From Varibaculum cambriense (lineage in GTDB: Bacteria > Actinomycetota > Actinomycetes > Actinomycetales > Actinomycetaceae), in NCBI RefSeq assembly GCF_022133705.1, contig NZ_JAKNHJ010000010.1, forward strand, positions 1 to 64,000: a DNA stretch of 64,000 nucleotides, written 5' to 3'. A program made the position numbers and the translations under genes. Shown here one piece after another: positions 52,190 through 61,000 of the stretch. The first letter of the stretch is position 1; each line of letters starts with the position of its first letter. The notes beneath the pieces were generated by a model. That model was not told the origin of the DNA and did not search any database. It was given only the letters and a program-made list of their open reading frames with translations.

Positions 52190-52519
52190 GGCTTCTTCAA
52201 GGCATGGGGCTTCACCAAAAAACAGGACATTGAGGTCAAAAATCAGGACATTAGATTAAAAAATCAGGACATTGCCTGGAAGGGGCTCAGTCCAGTCTCG
52301 GCTCGGCACGCCCAAAAACTCTACGATTTCTTCGGGAACGAGGACGTTTTCTCGCGTTCTCAGGTAACGGAGATATTGGGGATAACCCCCTCCCCGGCCT
52401 CTGAACTTTTGCGAAAACTCCTGGGTGCGTCCCTAATCACCAAAGTGAAAGGCAAAGGAAAAGGTAAGTACCGCTTCAGCTGCAATATAGGAGGACGGTC
52501 AGCTAAGTCAGGTAGCTAA
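52190..52519 (+). pseudogene. Remnant C-terminal winged-helix domain, Fic-protein-like
   Basis: One open frame without a usable start reads GHGFFKAWGFTKK, then three KNQDI repeats, then WKGLSPVSARHAQKLYDFFG, DVFSRSQVTEILGITPSPAS, ELLRKLLGASLITKVKGKGK, GKYRF and ends TAA at 52517-52519. The second part is a winged-helix domain (VFSRSQVTEILGITPSPASELLRKLLGASLI with a basic wing) of the kind found at the C-terminus of Fic-family and related regulator-fused proteins. The catalytic Fic motif is missing. I infer a truncated gene; a start lost in the tsaD 5' region is possible. Fic assignment is moderate. Confidence 0.5.
52217..52279 (+). repeat. Three 21-bp tandem repeats within the remnant gene
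   Basis: Units are built on AAAAATCAGGACATT with variable last six bases, giving in-frame KKQDIEV, KNQDIRL, KNQDIAW. The period is 21 bp, so the repeat keeps the reading frame. Confidence 0.75.
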
Positions 52520-52587
52520 TAGTATACGGGGCTAAAAGATGCAGCGATTTTACTGCTAGCTACAGGGGCAGATCCTCAAATATATGG

Positions 52588-52622
52588 AAGGCGGGCTCGG
52601 AGAAAATCTCCGAGCCCGCCTT
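52588..52622 (-). terminator. Hairpin after sdhB, probable terminator
   Basis: AAGGCGGGCTCGGAGA (52588-52603) pairs perfectly with TCTCCGAGCCCGCCTT (52607-52622). The stem is very strong, but only short T-rich sequence (CCATATATTTG) follows on the minus strand, so termination may be imperfect. It lies 41 bp after the sdhB stop. Confidence 0.75.
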
Positions 52623-52663
52623 GGCCATGCAAAAGAACGGCTATTTAACTGTTAACTGCAGAT

Positions 52664-53425
52664 TTAAACTCCAGATAGAACAGCTTTGCCGAGCTGCCGG
52701 TTTAGCACCGCGATAAAGTCCAGCGGAACCTGCTTGGGGCATACCGCCGAGCATTCACCAAAGTTGGTGCATCCACCGAATCCTTCAGCACCCATCCGGT
52801 TAAGCATCTGGGTAACCCGCCGGAGATTCTCCGGTTTACCTTGCGGCAAAAGACCCAGGTGAGTCACTTTCGCAGCGGTAAATAGCATCGCCGAACCGTT
52901 CGGGCAGGCAGCCACGCACGCTCCACAACCGATACAGGCCGCGGCCTCGAAAGCCCGATCCGCATCCTTCTTGGGAACCGGGGTGGCATGTGCATCCGGA
53001 GCGGCGCCGGTATTAACCGAAATGTATCCGCCCGCCTGAATAATACGATCCAAAGCGTTGCGGTTAACCACCAGATCCTTAATGATCGGGAATGCCTTAG
53101 AGCGCCAAGGCTCAATGGTAATAGTGTCCCCATCCTTGAAGGAACGCATATGCAGCTGGCAGGTGGTGGCGTTATCCTTCGGATCCGGGGAATGGTTTCC
53201 ATGCGGAACCCCGTTAATCACCAGGCCACACATACCGCAAATTCCCTCGCGGCAGTCCGAGTCAAAGGCGACCGGCTCTTCCCCGCGGGCAAATAGATCC
53301 TCGTTGAGGATGTCCAGCATTTCCAGGAAAGAGGAATCCTCGCTAACTCCGTGGAGCTGATATTCGTGGATAGCTCCCTCGGCGTCTGGGCCAGCCTGAC
53401 GCCAGATTCGCAAAGTGATGTTCAC
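52664..53425 (-). CDS. sdhB: Succinate dehydrogenase/fumarate reductase iron-sulfur subunit
   Basis: A 253-residue subunit carrying electrons between the flavoprotein and the membrane haem protein. [2Fe-2S] ligands: Cys58, Cys63, Cys66 and Cys89 ([10 protein letters not shown]). Ferredoxin-type cluster ligands: Cys164, 167, 170, 174 ([12 protein letters not shown]) and Cys219, 225, 229 ([12 protein letters not shown]). It overlaps sdhA by 4 bp (ATGA). The order sdhC-A-B with a single large cytochrome subunit is the B-type enzyme, working as succinate dehydrogenase or menaquinol-fumarate reductase; in a fermentative actinobacterium the latter is plausible. Membrane, cytoplasmic face. Confidence 0.95.
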   Translation of the reverse strand: MNITLRIWRQAGPDAEGAIHEYQLHGVSEDSSFLEMLDILNEDLFARGEEPVAFDSDCREGICGMCGLVINGVPHGNHSPDPKDNATTCQLHMRSFKDGDTITIEPWRSKAFPIIKDLVVNRNALDRIIQAGGYISVNTGAAPDAHATPVPKKDADRAFEAAACIGCGACVAACPNGSAMLFTAAKVTHLGLLPQGKPENLRRVTQMLNRMGAEGFGGCTNFGECSAVCPKQVPLDFIAVLNRQLGKAVLSGV

Positions 53426-55407
53426 TTGTAGCTCCTTGTCTTGACCTCGATATTGTTGTAAATCAGATCCTCCTTGTGCAGGACAGGGGGCTGATTCTCA
53501 CCTTTCCATTCCCAAGCGGCTACATACATGAAGTTTTCATCGTCACGCATAGCCTCTCCTTCCGGAGTTTGGTGTTCTTCCCGGAAGTGGCCGCCACAGG
53601 ATTCTTCACGATGCAGCGCATCGATACACATCAGCTCGCCTAGCTCTAGGAAGTCAGCCAAGCGACCGGCGCGTTCTAGCGACTGGTTCATCTCGCCGCT
53701 CTTCTTGCCCGGGATCCGTACATTGGTCCAGAACTCGTTACGCAGGTTCCGAATCAAGCCGATAGCTTTCTGCAGCCCCTCACGGGTACGGGACATCCCG
53801 CAGTACTCCCACATAATGTGGCCAAGTTCCTTGTGGATAGAGTCCACCGAACGGGTACCCTCAATCGCCATCAAGCGGTCAATACGCTCTTGCGCCTGGG
53901 CTTTGGCAGCTACCACATCAGGATGGTCTTGCGGCAAATCCTGCCAATCCAAGGTATGAGCCAGGTAGTCATTTACCGTATTCGGCAACACGAAATAACC
54001 ATCAGATAGACCCTGCATCAAAGCAGAGGCACCCAGACGGTTAGCACCGTGATCAGAGAAGTTAGCTTCCCCGCCCACATACAGCCCCGGGATAGTGGTC
54101 TCTAGGTCATAGTCAACCCAAACCCCACCCATGGTGTAGTGCACCGCCGGGTAAATCCGCATCGGAACCTCATAAGGATCGTCATCGGTAATCCGCTTAT
54201 ACATATCGAACAGGTTGCCGTACTTGGCAGAAACAGCTTCCTTACCCATACGCTCAATCGCATCCGCGAAATCCAAGTAAACACCGCGAGCAACGCCGTC
54301 AATCTCCGGACCTACCCCGCGACCCTCATCGCACATATTCTTGGCTTGCCTCGACGCAATATCGCGAGGAACCAAGTTACCGAAAGAGGGATAGATACGC
54401 TCTAGGTAGTAGTCACGATCTTCTTCCGGGATTTCCCGCGGGTCTTTCTTGCAATCCTCTTTCTTCTTGGGAACCCAAATACGTCCATCGTTACGCAAGG
54501 ATTCACTCATCAAAGTGAGTTTAGATTGCTGATCACCATGCTGCGGAATACAGGTCGGGTGGATCTGGGTATAGCAAGGGTTAGCAAAATAGGCACCCTT
54601 ACGGTGAGCCCGCCAAGCAGCAGTACCGTTACACCCCATAGCGTTGGTGGACAAGAAGAAAACATTCCCATAACCACCGGTCGCCAAAATAACAATCGAG
54701 GCAGTGAAAGTTTCCAGTTCACCAGTTTCCATATCGCGAGCCACAATCCCGCGCGCCCGACCGTCCGAAACGATAAGTTCTACCATTTCGTGACGGGAGT
54801 GAGATACCACGGTGCCCGCGTTGACCTGACGCTGCAGCGCCTGATAGGCGCCGATCAGCAGCTGCTGACCCGTCTGACCCCGCGCATAGAAAGTACGGGA
54901 TACCTGCACCCCACCGAAAGAGCGGTTATCTAGCAGGCCGCCGTATTCGCGGGCAAAAGGTACTCCCTGCGCTACACACTGGTCAATAATATTGGCAGAT
55001 ACTTCCGCCAGCCGGTAAACGTTAGTTTCCCGAGCGCGGTAGTCTCCGCCCTTAACCGTGTCATAGAACAGGCGATAGTCAGAGTCGTTGTCGTTGCGAT
55101 AATTCTTCGCCGCGTTAATCCCGCCCTGAGCCGCAATCGAGTGCGCCCGACGAGCAGAATCCTGGTAGAAGAAAGCATCGACGTGGTAGCCCATTTCGCC
55201 TAGCGAAGCAGCAGCGGCGCCCCCTGCCAGGCCGGTGCCTACCACGATCACTTTGATTTTACGACGGTTAGCCGGGTTAACCAGCGCCGCATTGAACTGG
55301 CGCTGCTTCCAGCATTTTTCAATCGGCACCTCGAGCGGTGCCTTCTGGTCAGCAATCGGTTCGCCAACGGTGTACAGACCGTCGACTAGGTTTTGTTGTT
55401 CAGTCAT
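53422..55407 (-). CDS. sdhA: Succinate dehydrogenase/fumarate reductase flavoprotein subunit
   Basis: A flavoprotein of about 661 residues: FAD site [36 protein letters not shown] (FAD-linking His in AHSIAAQGG), [29 protein letters not shown], active-site HPTCIPQHG and [10 protein letters not shown], and [42 protein letters not shown]. It oxidises succinate or reduces fumarate. I prefer ATG at 55407 (MTEQQN) because GGGAAGG is well spaced there; ATG at 55416 is nine bases earlier. Central gene of sdhC-A-B. Confidence 0.96.
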   Translation of the reverse strand: MTEQQNLVDGLYTVGEPIADQKAPLEVPIEKCWKQRQFNAALVNPANRRKIKVIVVGTGLAGGAAAASLGEMGYHVDAFFYQDSARRAHSIAAQGGINAAKNYRNDNDSDYRLFYDTVKGGDYRARETNVYRLAEVSANIIDQCVAQGVPFAREYGGLLDNRSFGGVQVSRTFYARGQTGQQLLIGAYQALQRQVNAGTVVSHSRHEMVELIVSDGRARGIVARDMETGELETFTASIVILATGGYGNVFFLSTNAMGCNGTAAWRAHRKGAYFANPCYTQIHPTCIPQHGDQQSKLTLMSESLRNDGRIWVPKKKEDCKKDPREIPEEDRDYYLERIYPSFGNLVPRDIASRQAKNMCDEGRGVGPEIDGVARGVYLDFADAIERMGKEAVSAKYGNLFDMYKRITDDDPYEVPMRIYPAVHYTMGGVWVDYDLETTIPGLYVGGEANFSDHGANRLGASALMQGLSDGYFVLPNTVNDYLAHTLDWQDLPQDHPDVVAAKAQAQERIDRLMAIEGTRSVDSIHKELGHIMWEYCGMSRTREGLQKAIGLIRNLRNEFWTNVRIPGKKSGEMNQSLERAGRLADFLELGELMCIDALHREESCGGHFREEHQTPEGEAMRDDENFMYVAAWEWKGENQPPVLHKEDLIYNNIEVKTRSYK

Positions 55408-55426
55408 CTTACGCATCCTTCCCTAA

Positions 55427-56185
55427 CTAACACGCCACCGGAGCGGGGTTGGTGATTACCAGATACAGCGGTGGGATGGCGAACATGGCGAACAGCAATA
55501 GCCCCACGATCCCGGAAATATAAACGGTCGCTTTATGCGTGTTTTCCCGGATCCAACCCATAGTTTGCAGGGCGGACCAAACGCCGTGCCCCACGTGCAG
55601 CGCCACAATCGCTACCGCACCCAGGTAAATGATCAGCGTCCACCAGTTAGCTGGCGAGAACGTGGTTACCATCATGTTCCACGGTGCTACCGGAATCATT
55701 ACCCCGTCTACCTTGCAGGTGGCAGAGCTGTATGCATCAGCTGCGCCAATCTGCACCCACTTCGTGGTGAAATGGAAGATATGGAAGAAGATAAACAGCA
55801 CTAACAATACGGATCCGACACGTACGGTTCGGGTCGCGTAGTTGTTAACCACATTCTGTTTGACTACGTACTTCTGAGAGCCTCGTCCCTTGCTGGCGCG
55901 ATGCCAGAGGTAGAAGGCACAGATCATATGGATAACAACGCAAGCAAGTAGCAGTACGCGCAGAATCCAAAGCAGACCTTCATAAGGCAGGATAGGGGCA
56001 CCGAAGACCCGTAGATGGTGGGCATAGCCGTTGTAGGCATCAGGCCCCGCCAGGATCTTCAGGTTGCCGTAGGAATGCATTAACACAAACAGTACAAAAA
56101 ATATGCCGGTAACAGCCATGCACTGCTTCGCGAAGACCAGGGTGTTCCAGCTTCGCCTCTTCTGAATTTCTTTTGTATTGGCCAC
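55427..56185 (-). CDS. sdhC: Succinate dehydrogenase/fumarate reductase cytochrome b subunit
   Basis: A 252-residue membrane subunit with about five helices, of the b558 or B-type family with two haems and a single anchor polypeptide. Conserved-type His residues lie in helices: VLMHSYGNLKI at about 38, VVIHMICAFYLWH at about 87-99, FFHIFHFTTKW and ALHVGHGVWSALQTMGW at about 205. It exchanges electrons with menaquinone. First gene of the operon, 19 bp before the sdhA start I prefer (10 bp before the alternative). The upstream 244 bp to rimI hold no gene; a promoter there is likely but I cannot name boxes with confidence. Confidence 0.93.
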   Translation of the reverse strand: MANTKEIQKRRSWNTLVFAKQCMAVTGIFFVLFVLMHSYGNLKILAGPDAYNGYAHHLRVFGAPILPYEGLLWILRVLLLACVVIHMICAFYLWHRASKGRGSQKYVVKQNVVNNYATRTVRVGSVLLVLFIFFHIFHFTTKWVQIGAADAYSSATCKVDGVMIPVAPWNMMVTTFSPANWWTLIIYLGAVAIVALHVGHGVWSALQTMGWIRENTHKATVYISGIVGLLLFAMFAIPPLYLVITNPAPVAC

Positions 56186-56429
56186 GATTCACAGGCTAAC
56201 CCACCGGTTTTCTAAGACTTAGGAATTTGGGGCTAGATAGAGAAAAAGCCGCGAAAAAACCAAATAAGAACTAGCACCCTATTCCGGGTTTACCTGCAAA
56301 GATCGGGGAATAATCGACGGGGTGAGGAAGGAAAAACCAGGTGGGGATTTCCAGCAAGAAAATAATAGAAGCAGGGATTTTTTAAACAATTGAGAAAGCT
56401 TGAAGTTGTTAAATACATTTCCCTGGTGC

Positions 56430-56915
56430 TTAAGGGGAGGTTATTTCTACGCCGATCGGCCCGGGAGACGGGCTCGCTAAGCGCTTACGCATTACCAACG
56501 CATCCTCGCGGGGATGGGAATAATATCCGCGGCGCACACTCAAGGCCGCAAAACCGGCGCGTTCATAAAGTGCGATCGCAGCCTGGTTAGAGCGACGCAC
56601 TTCCAAAAACATTTCAGTTGCTCCCCGTTTGCGGGCAGCGCTGAGAGCAGATTTTAAGAGGGCGGCTCCCAGTCCGCGGCGACGCTTTCCGGGCAACACT
56701 GCCAGGGAATGTAACTCAGATTCGGGAACTAACACTTCCAGGAGAGCTGCCCCCACCAACAGAGAATCCTCCCAAATTCCCATGGCTAGCCCGTAACGGG
56801 CCGATAACAATTGCCGCAGTTGCGTGTCAGTAAAAGCCTCTCCCCCAAAACAGGCTTTCTCCAGGGCGAGCAGCGCGGGCACGTCCTCGAGACTTAAAGA
56901 AACGCAGCTACTCAC
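56430..56915 (-). CDS. rimI: Ribosomal protein alanine N-acetyltransferase (GNAT)
   Basis: A 161-residue GNAT protein: LSLEDVPALLALEKACFGGEAFTDTQL at the N-terminus, LHSLAVLPGKRRRGLGAALLKSALSAARKRGATEMFLEVRRSNQAAIALYERAGF with the acetyl-CoA loop RRRGLGAAL. This is the RimI signature. I chose GTG at 56915 (VSSCVSLSL) because AGGGG lies five bases upstream and it sits just after the tsaB stop at 56923; the longer in-frame reading from 56996 would overlap tsaB by more than 70 bp. Position after tsaB is the usual actinobacterial order. Confidence 0.9.
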   Translation of the reverse strand: MSSCVSLSLEDVPALLALEKACFGGEAFTDTQLRQLLSARYGLAMGIWEDSLLVGAALLEVLVPESELHSLAVLPGKRRRGLGAALLKSALSAARKRGATEMFLEVRRSNQAAIALYERAGFAALSVRRGYYSHPREDALVMRKRLASPSPGPIGVEITSP

Positions 56916-56922
56916 AAAACCC

Positions 56923-57618
56923 CTATTTTCCCTTATTTGGAGGCTGCACGTCCGGGCGGCGCAAATACAGGGGAGATACCGTATCGAGTAACTCATCAGC
57001 TGACTTCCCAGCCAAGCGTACCTGCGCGATCCGGCCGAGGACTGCCGCCTCTACCTCGGTAGGGAGCCCGGGATTTAACGCCAAGTCTTGGGGATAAAGC
57101 CTCGCGCCTGCTCCTGCCACAATCAGCTCGGGAGTCGCCGCTCGGTTAGCGAAAGTAGCGGGTCTGCCCACTTCCGGTCCCCACAGGCAGCAAACATCAT
57201 CGGGGCCGTCCGCGCGATACTGGGCGCAATAAACCTCTTTACGGCGCGCATCGGTAGCCACAAAGACTTCTTGCGTGGGCGGAACCAGATCTAATACTGC
57301 GCGTGCCAGGGCATCTAGGGAACTAATCCCAATCACCGGAACTCCCAGCGCATAACCAATCGTGCGGGCAGTAACCAACCCGGAACGCAATCCGGTAAAA
57401 GGAGCCGGGCCGCGTCCTACTGCCACCGCCTCAATACCGGCTTTCGCGAGGGCGCACCCGCAAGCTTCTTGCACTACCTCACTTACCAGTTCGGAAAGAT
57501 GCTCAGCATGAGACCGGGAATCTTGGCTAGACCGGCTAGCTAACACCGGGGTCTTGGCTTCACTATCCCACAGGGCAACCGAAGCACCCAGCGAAGTATC
57601 AATACATAAAATCCGCAT
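56923..57618 (-). CDS. tsaB: tRNA threonylcarbamoyladenosine biosynthesis protein TsaB
   Basis: A 231-residue paralogue of TsaD that scaffolds the complex. Features: ILCIDTSLGASVALWD at 3-18, DSRSHAEHLSELV, AVAVGRGPAPFTGLRSGLVTARTIGYALGVPVIGISSLDALA at about 65-107, VFVATDARRKEVYCAQY. Together with TsaD and TsaE it makes t6A37. It is 8 bp downstream of tsaE in the alr-tsaE-tsaB-rimI run, while tsaD is displaced behind sdhCAB. Confidence 0.94.
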   Translation of the reverse strand: MRILCIDTSLGASVALWDSEAKTPVLASRSSQDSRSHAEHLSELVSEVVQEACGCALAKAGIEAVAVGRGPAPFTGLRSGLVTARTIGYALGVPVIGISSLDALARAVLDLVPPTQEVFVATDARRKEVYCAQYRADGPDDVCCLWGPEVGRPATFANRAATPELIVAGAGARLYPQDLALNPGLPTEVEAAVLGRIAQVRLAGKSADELLDTVSPLYLRRPDVQPPNKGK

Positions 57619-57626
57619 ACTATTAC

Positions 57627-58169
57627 CTACTTTTCTTGTCCGTCCTCAAACGCGGAAAAAATCTGTTCCCAGTCCGTTCCTTCCCAGCGCTTCCCCAGCG
57701 GGCGGATAGTGATTGTCCGTTTCCCATCATCCATTTCCGCCAGATCTACTACCCCATCACTGCTGGTAGCGATCCCTCCTTGTTCCCGATGAATCTCGAT
57801 CTCCAGGCGATCAGCCGACAGCTGTTCGGTTTTGCCTTCTCCCCATTCGATGACGGTAATCGCCTGATCCAAAGTGGAGTCCAAATCGAGGGTTTCTAGA
57901 TCGGTTAAATCTTTGATCCGATAGGCATCGGCATGAATCAGATCCGGTCCTCCCGTCAGGGACGGGTGTACCCGGGCAACGATAAAAGTGGGGGAAGAAA
58001 CCCGCCCTTTAACCTGCAGTCCAGATCCTATTCCCTGAGTAAAAGTAGTTTTACCAGCTCCTAGCCCTCCGGAGAGCATCACTAAATCACCACGCCGGAG
58101 GTTTTTGGCTAAGAGCTCTCCCGCGGCGCGCGTCTGCTCGGAAGAATTAACGGTGATAGTAAAGGACAT
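57627..58169 (-). CDS. tsaE: tRNA threonylcarbamoyladenosine biosynthesis ATPase TsaE
   Basis: A 180-residue P-loop ATPase that resets the TsaB-TsaD complex. Walker A LSGGLGAGKTTFTQGIG at about 32-48; RVSSPTFIVARVHP (switch-like), LIHADAYRI with the DxYR motif, and VIEWGEGK, the E-W-x-E/D end. Length is slightly above the family norm (about 150) because of the C-terminal extension to residue 180. It is 8 bp after alr and 8 bp before tsaB. Confidence 0.95.
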   Translation of the reverse strand: MSFTITVNSSEQTRAAGELLAKNLRRGDLVMLSGGLGAGKTTFTQGIGSGLQVKGRVSSPTFIVARVHPSLTGGPDLIHADAYRIKDLTDLETLDLDSTLDQAITVIEWGEGKTEQLSADRLEIEIHREQGGIATSSDGVVDLAEMDDGKRTITIRPLGKRWEGTDWEQIFSAFEDGQEK

Positions 58170-58177
58170 GTTTCCTC

Positions 58178-59341
58178 CTAGATATAGACTCGCGGCACCC
58201 GAGGATTAAGGCCAGTAACAATCGTATAGTTTATGGTTTCGGCGGCCTTCGCCCAATCGTCGGCGGTGGGTTCCCCTTGGGAGCCATCTCCCCACACCCG
58301 CACCGTCGCGCCGGCTGCCAGCGGCGGTTTGTCCTCCTCGCCGCTACCTAAATCCACCATGAATTGATCCATACAAATCCGGCCTACCTGTGGGTATTTC
58401 TGTCCGTTGGCGGCGACCCAGATTTTTCCCGAGGCATGGCGGTCAATTCCATCCGCATATCCCAACGGCACAATCCCGATATAGGTATCCTGGGGCGCCA
58501 CCCAAGTTCCCCCATAGGAAACCGGATGCCCGGCAGGCAGTTTCTTGACGCTGATCAAATCGGCCTCTAAACGCATAATCGGGGTGAGCTGCAAGCTGGC
58601 AGTAGTGGCACGTTCCGGATTCGGGGTGAGGCCGTACATGGCGATCCCATAGCGCGCCAGGTCAAAATGTGCCTGCGGATGCCACAGCAGTCCCGAAGAA
58701 GCCGAGAGGTGATGAACTAGCTGCGTAAAACCGCGTTGGAAAGCAAGTTCGCACGCCTGCTGGAAGGTAGCCAGCTGGCGCGCAGTTGCTTCTTCTCCCG
58801 CTCCGGCTTCGTCTCCGCGCGCTAAATGCGACCAGATCCCGCTAACTGCTACGGTGCCTTCTTCACTGGCGAGCGCTGCCGCCGAAAGTAATGGAGCGAG
58901 CTTTTCAGGCAGTGCCCCCTCGCGTCCCATCCCGGTATCCACCGCCAGGTGAATGCGGGCTTTCTTACCCGCAGCCCGGGCGGCACTGGCAACGCGCAGT
59001 AGGGTTTCAGGGTTAGAAACCGCAATATCCAGCTCCGCTTTAATCGCGGCTTCCAAATCCGCATCGGGACTAAAAATCCAAGTAAAAATGCGGGTTTGCG
59101 GAAAATCTTTCAGTGCCTTGCGCAATTGCATTGCTTCCGCGAGCTGCGCCACCCCAAACCATTTGATCCCGAACTTAAGGGCGGCAAGCGCAATCTGCGC
59201 GCCTCCATGCCCGTAAGCATTGGCCTTTACAATCGCCATTGCCTGCACATTCGGGTCACATTTGCCCAGCTGTTGCAGATTTTTTTCCAGTGCCGACAGG
59301 TCAATAATCGCGCGCGCCGGAAAATCAGTATCCATGACCAT
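58178..59341 (-). CDS. alr: Alanine racemase
   Basis: A 387-residue PLP enzyme making D-alanine for peptidoglycan. N-terminal barrel AIVKANAYGHGG with PLP-binding Lys39, HLAVDTGMGREGALP, SGIWSHLARGDEA; C-terminal beta domain with VSYGGTWVAPQDTYIGIVPLGYADGIDRH (catalytic Tyr) and VGRICMDQFMVDLG. Two ATGs six bases apart (59341 and 59335) are both usable. Downstream tsaE starts 8 bp after its stop. It belongs to the actinobacterial glmS-nnrDE-alr-tsaE order. Confidence 0.95.
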   Translation of the reverse strand: MVMDTDFPARAIIDLSALEKNLQQLGKCDPNVQAMAIVKANAYGHGGAQIALAALKFGIKWFGVAQLAEAMQLRKALKDFPQTRIFTWIFSPDADLEAAIKAELDIAVSNPETLLRVASAARAAGKKARIHLAVDTGMGREGALPEKLAPLLSAAALASEEGTVAVSGIWSHLARGDEAGAGEEATARQLATFQQACELAFQRGFTQLVHHLSASSGLLWHPQAHFDLARYGIAMYGLTPNPERATTASLQLTPIMRLEADLISVKKLPAGHPVSYGGTWVAPQDTYIGIVPLGYADGIDRHASGKIWVAANGQKYPQVGRICMDQFMVDLGSGEEDKPPLAAGATVRVWGDGSQGEPTADDWAKAAETINYTIVTGLNPRVPRVYI

Positions 59342-59353
59342 GACTATACCGCT

Positions 59354-60976
59354 CTAGGCTTGGCTCAAAGCATAGGCGATAGCCCGGGGAACCTGGCGGG
59401 CAATATCGGTAGCCACTATCGGTGCTCCCAAAGACGCCCCGCCGGACAGATCGTCACCGGTAAACGGAAGTCCCGCCGCTTTGCGGGCTGCCATGGCATG
59501 TACCCAGGCAGCCGAGGCAACCGCGGCTGACATTTGGGAAGGAGTCAGGCGGCGCCCCGATTGCTCTGCGCGGGCTTGGTGTTGGGCTAATACTGCCGCG
59601 GTGATGCCCGCAAGTACATCACCTGAACCGGCAGTGCCCGTCCAAAAAGGCGCCCCGGCCTGGCTAAACATAGTTTCTTCGGGACTGGCAATCACAGTTA
59701 CTGCCCCTTTAAGCAATACTGTTGCCCTGGTTTTATCCGCTAAGAACTGCGCCCAGGCAGCCGGAGAGGCCTCCACCTCGGCGCGAGTAACCCCGCCACG
59801 TCCTCCTCCGGCTCCTAGGGTAGAAAGTAGACGCGCCGCCTCCCCCGCGTGCGGGGTAAGCACCGCACGGTGACTAAGCTGCCCCCCGGGAACTTGCGCC
59901 ACAATTTGGGGATAAAAATCAATAGCGCCCGCGTCCAGCACCAGGGGAATTCCGCTGGTAGCAGCCTGTACCGCTTGGTTAATCGCTTCGCGTACCCGGG
60001 CAGAATCTTTAGGGTCAATACCTGGCCCTGCCAGCAGGCATTGATGCTTGCCGGCACCGGAAACTGCCTGCGGGAAACGAGACAATATTGCGAAGGCCGC
60101 ATCCTCGGGCCCCACATAGCGCACCATCCCGGCACCGGCTCTGCCCGCGCCCTCAACACACATCACCCCGGTTAGGGGGAAGGCGGAAGAACCGGCAACT
60201 ACCTGTACTACCCCGCGAGTATATTTATGGTCTTCGGCGCCAGGAACCGGCCACAAAGCCCCCACGTCACTTGCCTCCAGGCGGGCTAGCCGCGCCTCTT
60301 TCATTGGCAAACCCAGATCTACCAGCCGGACTTGCCCGAATTGATAGGCGGCCGGAGGAAGCAGGCAGGAGGATTTGCGTCCTCCCATAGTTACGGTCAC
60401 GTCAGCTGCCAGGAAAGGACCGGGCAGGCGCCCGTCATCGGTGAAAATCCCGGAGGGAATATCGATCGCCACCCGCAGCACTTTTAAACGCCGAGTTTCA
60501 TATAAGCGATTCAATTCCTGCGCTACCTGCGCTAAGGGTTCGCGTAATTTACCGTTTACCCCGGTTCCTACCAGGCCATCAATCCATACCTGGGCGGCGC
60601 GGGCGCGGCGGGAAGTAAGGCGCGCAATCTGGCGGCTACTGCCCGCTAAATCCACCCGCTCGATAGTTACTTCCGCTTTTTCTGCCGCTGCCAGCGCTTT
60701 TTCATGCGGCTTGTCTGTCAGCAGTAACGCGAGGCAGGGATACCCCAGTTTCGCCAGATAGGACAGAGCATAGAGACAATCGCCCCCGTTATCGCCGCCG
60801 CCGACTAAACCCAGAATCCGGGTCTCCTCAACTTTGGCACCGCGGGCAAGTAGAAATTCGACAGTAGTATCACTGACTTCGCCAGCCGCCTTTTTCATCA
60901 GTGATCCTTGTGGATGCTCGGCTACTACTTTGGCTTCAGCTTCCCTTACTGTCTGTTTCTCGAATGCCTCAATCAT
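59354..60976 (-). CDS. nnr: Bifunctional NAD(P)HX epimerase/dehydratase
   Basis: A 540-residue fusion of YjeF_N epimerase (about 1-215: LGLVGGGDNGGDCLYALSYLAKLG, WIDGLVGTGVNGKL, IDIPSGIFTDDG) and ribokinase-like CARKD dehydratase (about 225-540: VAGSSAFPLTGVMCVEGAGRAGAGMVRYVG, LVLDAGAIDFY, AVLTPHAGEAARLL, FWTGTAGSGDVLAGI). It repairs hydrated NADH and NADPH, the epimerase acting on either epimer and the dehydratase using ADP. It lies 12 bp upstream of alr and downstream of glmS on the same strand. Confidence 0.93.
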   Translation of the reverse strand: MIEAFEKQTVREAEAKVVAEHPQGSLMKKAAGEVSDTTVEFLLARGAKVEETRILGLVGGGDNGGDCLYALSYLAKLGYPCLALLLTDKPHEKALAAAEKAEVTIERVDLAGSSRQIARLTSRRARAAQVWIDGLVGTGVNGKLREPLAQVAQELNRLYETRRLKVLRVAIDIPSGIFTDDGRLPGPFLAADVTVTMGGRKSSCLLPPAAYQFGQVRLVDLGLPMKEARLARLEASDVGALWPVPGAEDHKYTRGVVQVVAGSSAFPLTGVMCVEGAGRAGAGMVRYVGPEDAAFAILSRFPQAVSGAGKHQCLLAGPGIDPKDSARVREAINQAVQAATSGIPLVLDAGAIDFYPQIVAQVPGGQLSHRAVLTPHAGEAARLLSTLGAGGGRGGVTRAEVEASPAAWAQFLADKTRATVLLKGAVTVIASPEETMFSQAGAPFWTGTAGSGDVLAGITAAVLAQHQARAEQSGRRLTPSQMSAAVASAAWVHAMAARKAAGLPFTGDDLSGGASLGAPIVATDIARQVPRAIAYALSQA

Positions 60977-61000
60977 GCCGCCAGATTTCCTTCCTGCTGA

